Shown here piece by piece: positions 63,351 to 64,000 of a stretch of 64,000 nt of DNA (position 1 is the stretch's first letter; each line of letters begins with the position of its first letter). A model generated the notes under the pieces. It did no database searches. It was given only the letters and a program-made list of their open reading frames with translations, and was not told the DNA's origin. Origin of the DNA: Labilibaculum euxinicum (GTDB taxonomy: Bacteria > Bacteroidota > Bacteroidia > Bacteroidales > Marinifilaceae); the NCBI RefSeq assembly GCF_009795715.1, contig NZ_WTCR01000004.1, forward strand, positions 1 to 64,000, in the 5' to 3' direction. Made by a program: the position numbers and the translations under genes.

Positions 63351-64000
63351 TTATTTTAAAATTTGCTCAGCCACATGCAGCGAAGTCAATAAACTGATGC
63401 CTGCCCCACTGCCTTCTTTAAGGGCATTAGCCCCTCCAAGCACAGAACCTGCCACAAATAAATTCTCAATTGGTTTCCCGTTTTTTAATGCATGAAAGCC
63501 ACTGTCGGTTTTAACTCCATAATGCATATACGGCTGATCGTTAAAGAACTTCTCATCGAGCCATTTTTCACTATCGGTATCTCCGTCAATATCAAGCCCC
63601 AAAATAGGCTCGTATAACTTCTCACGCGTCGCCACAATACCTTTACTGTAGAAGCTTCCGCTGGCTAAAACAAATTGATCGGCTTCCAGTTTAATATCTC
63701 CATGATTATTGGTTTGAACAGCAACCAGTCGGTTGTTTTTGAAAGTGCCTTGTTCTACAATATCACCCAAGAAATAAGTTCCTCCTAATTCTTCGAATCG
63801 TTTACGAAGCAATATCTGACTTCGGATACCAGGGACTGATGGTGGTATGGCCGGAAGCAGTACCACCGGTTTATTTACTTTTGCTTTAAGATTTAAAGCA
63901 ACATTTTTAGTAAACAACCCGAATACTGCCGGCAAAAGTACTACTTCAAAACCTTCACTAAGCTGATTTACCTTTTGAGCAAATTCGTCAAGAGCATCTC
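63351..64000 (-). CDS. glpB: Anaerobic glycerol-3-phosphate dehydrogenase subunit B (N-terminus beyond window)
   Basis: The minus frame is open from the right edge (DALDEFAQKVNQLSEGFEVV) to the stop at 63351, ~216 codons of an expected ~420. A TTG at 63933-63935 is internal, not the start. GlpB features include LPAIPPSVPGIRSQILLRKR, FVLASGSFYSKGIVA and the C-terminal flavin-site motif NLFVAGSVLGGANALKEGSG. It is the FMN subunit of the anaerobic dehydrogenase. glpA is expected beyond the right edge. Confidence 0.92.
   Translation of the reverse strand, partial: DALDEFAQKVNQLSEGFEVVLLPAVFGLFTKNVALNLKAKVNKPVVLLPAIPPSVPGIRSQILLRKRFEELGGTYFLGDIVEQGTFKNNRLVAVQTNNHGDIKLEADQFVLASGSFYSKGIVATREKLYEPILGLDIDGDTDSEKWLDEKFFNDQPYMHYGVKTDSGFHALKNGKPIENLFVAGSVLGGANALKEGSGAGISLLTSLHVAEQILK

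Noticed and set aside
63936-64000. TTG at 63933-63935 as a true glpB start
   Set aside because: The frame continues open to the window edge with GlpB-like sequence, so the gene is cut by the window rather than short.
1-64000. tRNA, rRNA, integrase, transposase or phage genes
   Set aside because: None could be recognised on either strand; the accessory character comes from PUL genes only.

Overview
The window is AT-rich DNA from a Bacteroidota genome. The likely group is Bacteroidales/Marinilabiliales; this is inferred from family content, since no rRNA or other taxonomic marker is present. The support is two SusC/SusD pairs, two hybrid two-component regulators with AraC-type output (HTCS), SusD-like lipoproteins with lipoboxes, Bacteroidota-type promoters (TAnnTTTG) and an anaerobic GlpBC pair.

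Layout: (1) 1-5181, minus, is a very large secreted adhesin-like protein that runs off the left edge. It has two C-type-lectin modules, a LamG-like module, two Calx-beta-like repeats, an FN3-like domain and near-identical 77-residue MBG repeats. A frameshifted relic of a related gene and a decayed gene-poor stretch follow (5384-6602). (2) 6603-29711, minus, is polysaccharide-utilisation locus 1 (PUL1): AraC regulator, S9 peptidase, HExxH metalloprotease, GH27, SusD, SusC, a GH146-like and two GH127-like beta-L-arabinofuranosidases, a dead GH43 and an HTCS. A divergent M24 Xaa-Pro peptidase lies beside it (29983-31041). (3) 31120-39221, minus, holds the L-arabinose catabolic genes araR, araA, sodium symporter, araD, araB and galM. 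(4) 39515-53179, plus, is PUL2, an alpha-arabinan locus: HTCS, SusC, SusD, two GH43 arabinanases and GH51. A second GH51 converges on it (53465-54997). (5) 55583-64000 holds housekeeping and stress genes: a PAS hybrid kinase, a DUF4412-like protein, Hsp20, an HtrA/Deg protease, a 67-aa small gene, glpC and partial glpB.

How it fits together: PUL2 should take up and cut alpha-1,5-arabinan. PUL1 has the enzymes for beta-L-arabinofuranosides plus GH27 and three peptidases, two of them from families that often act next to proline. That combination fits plant or algal hydroxyproline-rich glycoproteins (extensin type), which carry Hyp-linked beta-L-arabinofuranosides and Ser-linked alpha-galactose. 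Both PULs would release L-arabinose, which enters through the symporter and is processed by AraA, AraB and AraD. Related palindromes at araR, araA and the convergent GH51 gene suggest AraR controls all three.

The strongest hypotheses are the glycoprotein-directed PUL1, the AraR operator set, and a sigma-54-like promoter with three palindromes on a 31-bp period upstream of hsp20.
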